Assembly (NCBI GenBank): GCA_034766995.1
Contig: CM068323.1
Span: 25,647,214-25,711,213 of the forward strand
Source: Acanthacorydalis orientalis
Taxonomy: Eukaryota > Arthropoda > Insecta > Megaloptera > Corydalidae
Reading direction: 5' to 3'
Length of the DNA stretch: 64,000 bases
The notes beneath the pieces were generated by a model. The model was given only the letters and a program-made list of their open reading frames with translations. It had not been told where the DNA came from and did not search any database. Below are positions 59,801-61,066 of the stretch, piece after piece. A program made the translations under genes and the position numbers. The stretch's first letter is position 1; the number at the start of each line of letters is the position of its first letter.

Positions 59801-60916
59801 ATTCACACAGACTAGGTTTAAAAAGTTTAACCGTATGAATATTCATTGTTTTCTTTTTCTTTTAATAAAAGATGTTTAACTTGGAAAAATCGAATCAGTT
59901 TTGTCTGTTGTTTAATAAAACTTGAGGGTTTTTATTGAGAAGATTGCATTTTTACATCTGTTATAAGACGGATACTTATAAATTCTATTTGGTCTTCAGA
60001 TTTCATATCTGCACCCTGATTCTTGTCATACAATTAAAACAATATTTTTGTAGACCTTTTTAAAACTCTACTAATCATCAAGCACGAAAAACTACTCTAA
60101 ATCTTGACAGAAACAGAAATCAAATCAACAGAAATTTTGATATGTAAAACAATCAATTAATTTGTGCTACTATGATTCTCTTTCCAGTGAAAGGTTGGAA
60201 AGCCTCTAGTGTACAGTCAAAATCCAGATGCAATTCTATCTTTCATAAATGAATTCTTCTCTCTCTAATTAAAAACGTTCAATAAATGATTGATTGATTG
60301 ATTGTTGCTTGTACGCACTCAAAGCATAGAAAAATCTTCAAAATTGTTTTAAAATCATGAAGAACGACTTAGCATATGACTATGATAATAAAAAAAGTAA
60401 CTGCTTGTCCAATCTAAATCATAAGTTACAATGAAACCTATCTGGACAAGTCTTATCCATTTACTTATTTTTTTTTCATAAAAGAAAACATACTTTATCG
60501 ATTATATAATTGATTTAATCCACGTTCTATTTAGAATGTACAATGAAATATATTTGAAATAAAGTAGTGTAACGAGCACATCGTATCAATCAAACAATCG
60601 ATTCATATTTTATTCCACAATCATAATTTCAAGTACAATTACATCACTGTGCATGGATATTTTTTTCGTCGAATACGAACGACATTTAAAACCAGATAGA
60701 ACTGGTCACAATAATTCACTTTTTATTAATTACGTTTATTTAATTCACATATATTCACAGTTGATTGATTGTACACACTCGTTTATATACAGATCATAAA
60801 AAAAATGTGTTACGAAATGTGTAAGAATTATTTTTTTTTGCTCAAATATTAAGAAAAAAAAAACTGTCTAACCTCGATTTTCATATTCCATGTGTGTTTG
60901 TAATTATTCTACCTGA

Positions 60917-60954
<38 letters not shown>

Positions 60955-61017
60955 CGGTTATCTCGTTTTAGTATCCATTGTTGACAAGTACATTGACCTA
61001 TGATTACTTAAATATTC

Positions 61018-61066
<49 letters not shown>

